From positions 20,055-84,054 of the forward strand of contig DATKRB010000073.1 in NCBI GenBank assembly GCA_035532415.1: a DNA stretch of 64,000 nucleotides, read 5' to 3'. Positions 62,275 to 64,000 of the stretch are shown one piece after another. Under the pieces are notes generated by a model. It was not told the DNA's origin. It did no database searches and was given only the letters and a program-made list of their open reading frames with translations. The DNA comes from DATKRB01 sp035532415. GTDB lineage: Bacteria; Actinomycetota; Acidimicrobiia; Acidimicrobiales; RAAP-2. Within the stretch, counting starts at the first letter, position 1. The number at the start of each line of letters is the position of its first letter. Both the position numbers and the translations under genes were made by a program.

Positions 62275-62329
62275 GCCGGCGCCCCTCACGGAGGGTGCAC
62301 CGGGGTGCGGATCGACTTCCCCGGGCCGG

Positions 62330-64000
62330 CTATCGGCGCCAGTCGCCGGTCAGCGCCTCGGCGGCGGTCACGGTTCTGGTGTCGCGTCCCGACCGGATGA
62401 CCCTCCCGGGCAGGGCGCCGGTGAGCTGGTTGCCGGCGACGATCTCCTCTCCGTTGACGACCACGTGGTGTACGCCGACGGCTTCGCCGTACAGGCGGGA
62501 CGCGCCGCCCGGAAGGTCGTTGCGCACGCTCACGGGTCCGGCGTCGATCGTCTCGGAGTCGAACACGAACAGATCGGCCCACGCTCCTTCGACGATGCGG
62601 CCACGTTCGGTGAGGCCATAAAGGGCGGCCGGCGCCCCGGTCATCAGGTGGACCGCTTCCTCCAACCCGAAGAGGCCCCGGTCGCGTACGGTGGGCCCGA
62701 GGAGCCTGGTCGCCAGGGTGAAGGTGTCGAGCATGTCGAGGTGGGCGCCACTGTCCGAGCCGCCCGGAATCGTCCGGTGGTCGCGCACCGCCTGCCGGCG
62801 CAGCTGCCAGCTCTCCTCGTCGGCCCCGCGGAAGGGTGTGGTGATCACCGTGCGCAACTCGTCGGCCACCACCACGTCGAGCAGCGCGTCGAGTGGGTCC
62901 ACCCCGCGTTCGGACGCGATGGCGGCCACCGACCGTCCTCGGAGCCCGCTGTTCGATGGGGCGAAGGTCTGCTCGATGGTCAGGCCGCCCCAGTCGACGA
63001 TGTAGTAGAGCGCACGCCCTCGAGCCGTGTGCTCGCTCCGCCGCAGGAGCGCCCGCACCTCGGGGCTGGCCAGCGCTCGTACCCGCTCGGCGGGCTCCAG
63101 CTCGAACAACTGTGAAAAGACGGGGAGCGCGTCGAGGAGGAACCCCGACATGAAGTTCAGGCGCATCGAGGTCGCGTCGGGGAGCACGAGCCCGAGGATG
63201 CAGCCACCTCGGGCGGCGGCGTGCTCGTACGCCGAGAGCCGCTGCTCGGTGTCGGCAGCCATGGCCTTGGAGACGTTGAGCAGGTTCCAGTTGATCGGTC
63301 GGTCCGCCGTGACCGACATATCGGTCATCAGGGCGACGAGCTCGTCGGAGAACCGTCCCGGTGGGGGCACGATCTCGAGGGTCGTCCCCGGGTGGTCGCG
63401 GACGGCCCGGCAGAGGGCGAGCATCTCGGCCCGCTCGGCGAAGCGAGACGGCACCGGCCGGCCGTCGGCGTCGTTGTGGGTCGGTGAGACCGAGGTCGAG
63501 AGCCCGAGCCCGCCGGCGTCCATCCCCTCGTGAAAGTGCCGCACCATCGCCGCCACCTCCTCGGCGGTGGCGGCTCGCTCGGTGTCGGGCCCCATGACCC
63601 GGCGACGGACGGTCGTGTGGCCCACCACGAACCCGGCGTTGACGCCGAGATGCCCGTCAAAGCGACCAAGGTACTCGGCGAAGGTCCGCCAGTCCCACGG
63701 AACGCCCTCGGTCAGGCTGAGAAGGGGCATTCCCTCAACCCTCGACATCAGCCGGCTGAGGTACTCGCGGTCCTCGGGCTCGGCCGGCGCCATGGTGAAC
63801 CCGCAGTTGCCGGCTATCACCGTCGTGACCCCGTGCAGGGGCGACGGTGTCGCGTAGGGGTCCCAACACAGCTGCGCGTCGTAGTGGGTGTGGATGTCGA
63901 CGATGCCCGGGGCGACCACCAGGCGGTCGGCGTCGATGGTCCGTCTGGCCGGCTCTTCCACCTTCCCGACGGCGACGATCCGGCCGCCCTTCACCCCGAC
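62330..64000 (-). CDS. N-acyl-D-amino-acid deacylase/D-aminoacylase-like amidohydrolase, partial
   Basis: Metal-dependent amidohydrolase, about 555 residues visible. DIHTHYDAQLCWDP gives the first metal histidines and IAGNCGFTMAP the cysteine loop typical of D-aminoacylases; GGSDSGAHLDML carries the catalytic aspartate. The frame is open to the last base, and the usual first strand (a DLVIRGG-like part) is missing, so about 15-25 N-terminal residues lie outside the window. Confidence 0.87.
   Translation of the reverse strand, partial: VGVKGGRIVAVGKVEEPARRTIDADRLVVAPGIVDIHTHYDAQLCWDPYATPSPLHGVTTVIAGNCGFTMAPAEPEDREYLSRLMSRVEGMPLLSLTEGVPWDWRTFAEYLGRFDGHLGVNAGFVVGHTTVRRRVMGPDTERAATAEEVAAMVRHFHEGMDAGGLGLSTSVSPTHNDADGRPVPSRFAERAEMLALCRAVRDHPGTTLEIVPPPGRFSDELVALMTDMSVTADRPINWNLLNVSKAMAADTEQRLSAYEHAAARGGCILGLVLPDATSMRLNFMSGFLLDALPVFSQLFELEPAERVRALASPEVRALLRRSEHTARGRALYYIVDWGGLTIEQTFAPSNSGLRGRSVAAIASERGVDPLDALLDVVVADELRTVITTPFRGADEESWQLRRQAVRDHRTIPGGSDSGAHLDMLDTFTLATRLLGPTVRDRGLFGLEEAVHLMTGAPAALYGLTERGRIVEGAWADLFVFDSETIDAGPVSVRNDLPGGASRLYGEAVGVHHVVVNGEEIVAGNQLTGALPGRVIRSGRDTRTVTAAEALTGDWRR

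Overview
The window is 64 kb of GC-rich DNA from an actinomycete chromosome and it spans the replication-origin neighbourhood. The gene order rpmH-rnpA-yidD-yidC-jag-rsmG-parA-parB, divergent from dnaA-dnaN-recF-DUF721-gyrB-gyrA, is that of Actinomycetota. So are trxB-trxA-cwlM next to parB, the DUF6049-murJ pair, cca, ino1-padR and rpsF-ssb-rpsR-rplI-dnaB. Mycothiol enzymes (MscR, an Rv2466c-type reductase), myo-inositol-phosphate synthase and a mycofactocin-type dehydrogenase agree with this. The lack of many mycobacterial neighbours suggests a deep lineage; an uncultured Acidimicrobiia-like organism is my best guess, but this is inference.

Layout. 1-16.5 kb is accessory: the end of a cell-wall amidase, an aquaporin, a five-gene operon for a MacB-like exporter with two membrane-fusion adaptors and a DUF5666-like secreted protein (1856-7599), a decayed acyl-CoA dehydrogenase, a VOC protein, a DUF7064-like protein with a phosphotransferase, a lone branched-chain amino-acid binding protein, and an aminotransferase-epimerase-glycosyltransferase operon. 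16.5-22.5 kb holds thiol/aldehyde and acyl-CoA metabolism: mscR, a mycofactocin-type SDR, an enoyl-CoA hydratase, an acyl-CoA dehydrogenase, a mycothiol-dependent reductase and a methyltransferase. 22.5-24.5 kb has lepB and a RodZ-like protein.

24.5-33.5 kb is the replication-initiation block on the minus strand (gyrA, gyrB, DUF721/DciA, recF, dnaN, dnaA). 33.7-42.1 kb is the plus-strand block from rpmH to parB, containing a 1.96-kb gene-free stretch between rsmG and parA with a parS site near each end. 42.3-49.9 kb is a minus-strand operon for envelope growth and redox (DUF6049, murJ, degV-like, small membrane protein, trxB, trxA, a cwlM-like pseudo-amidase). 50-64 kb holds cca, ino1-padR with a clear operator, DUF5318-panB, rpsF-ssb-rpsR-rplI-dnaB, a peroxiredoxin, an orphan response regulator, a membrane protein, an FAD oxidase and the edge of a D-aminoacylase.

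The most unusual items are the parS-flanked gene-free region, a ParA with a 273-residue coiled-coil/proline-rich extension, low-complexity tails on both S6 and S18, the two-adaptor exporter with glycine-rich tails, a CwlM-like protein without zinc ligands that seems to start at CTG, a CPWA-type mycothiol reductase, and movement of the ino1-to-dnaB block to the opposite side of the origin compared with Mycobacterium.
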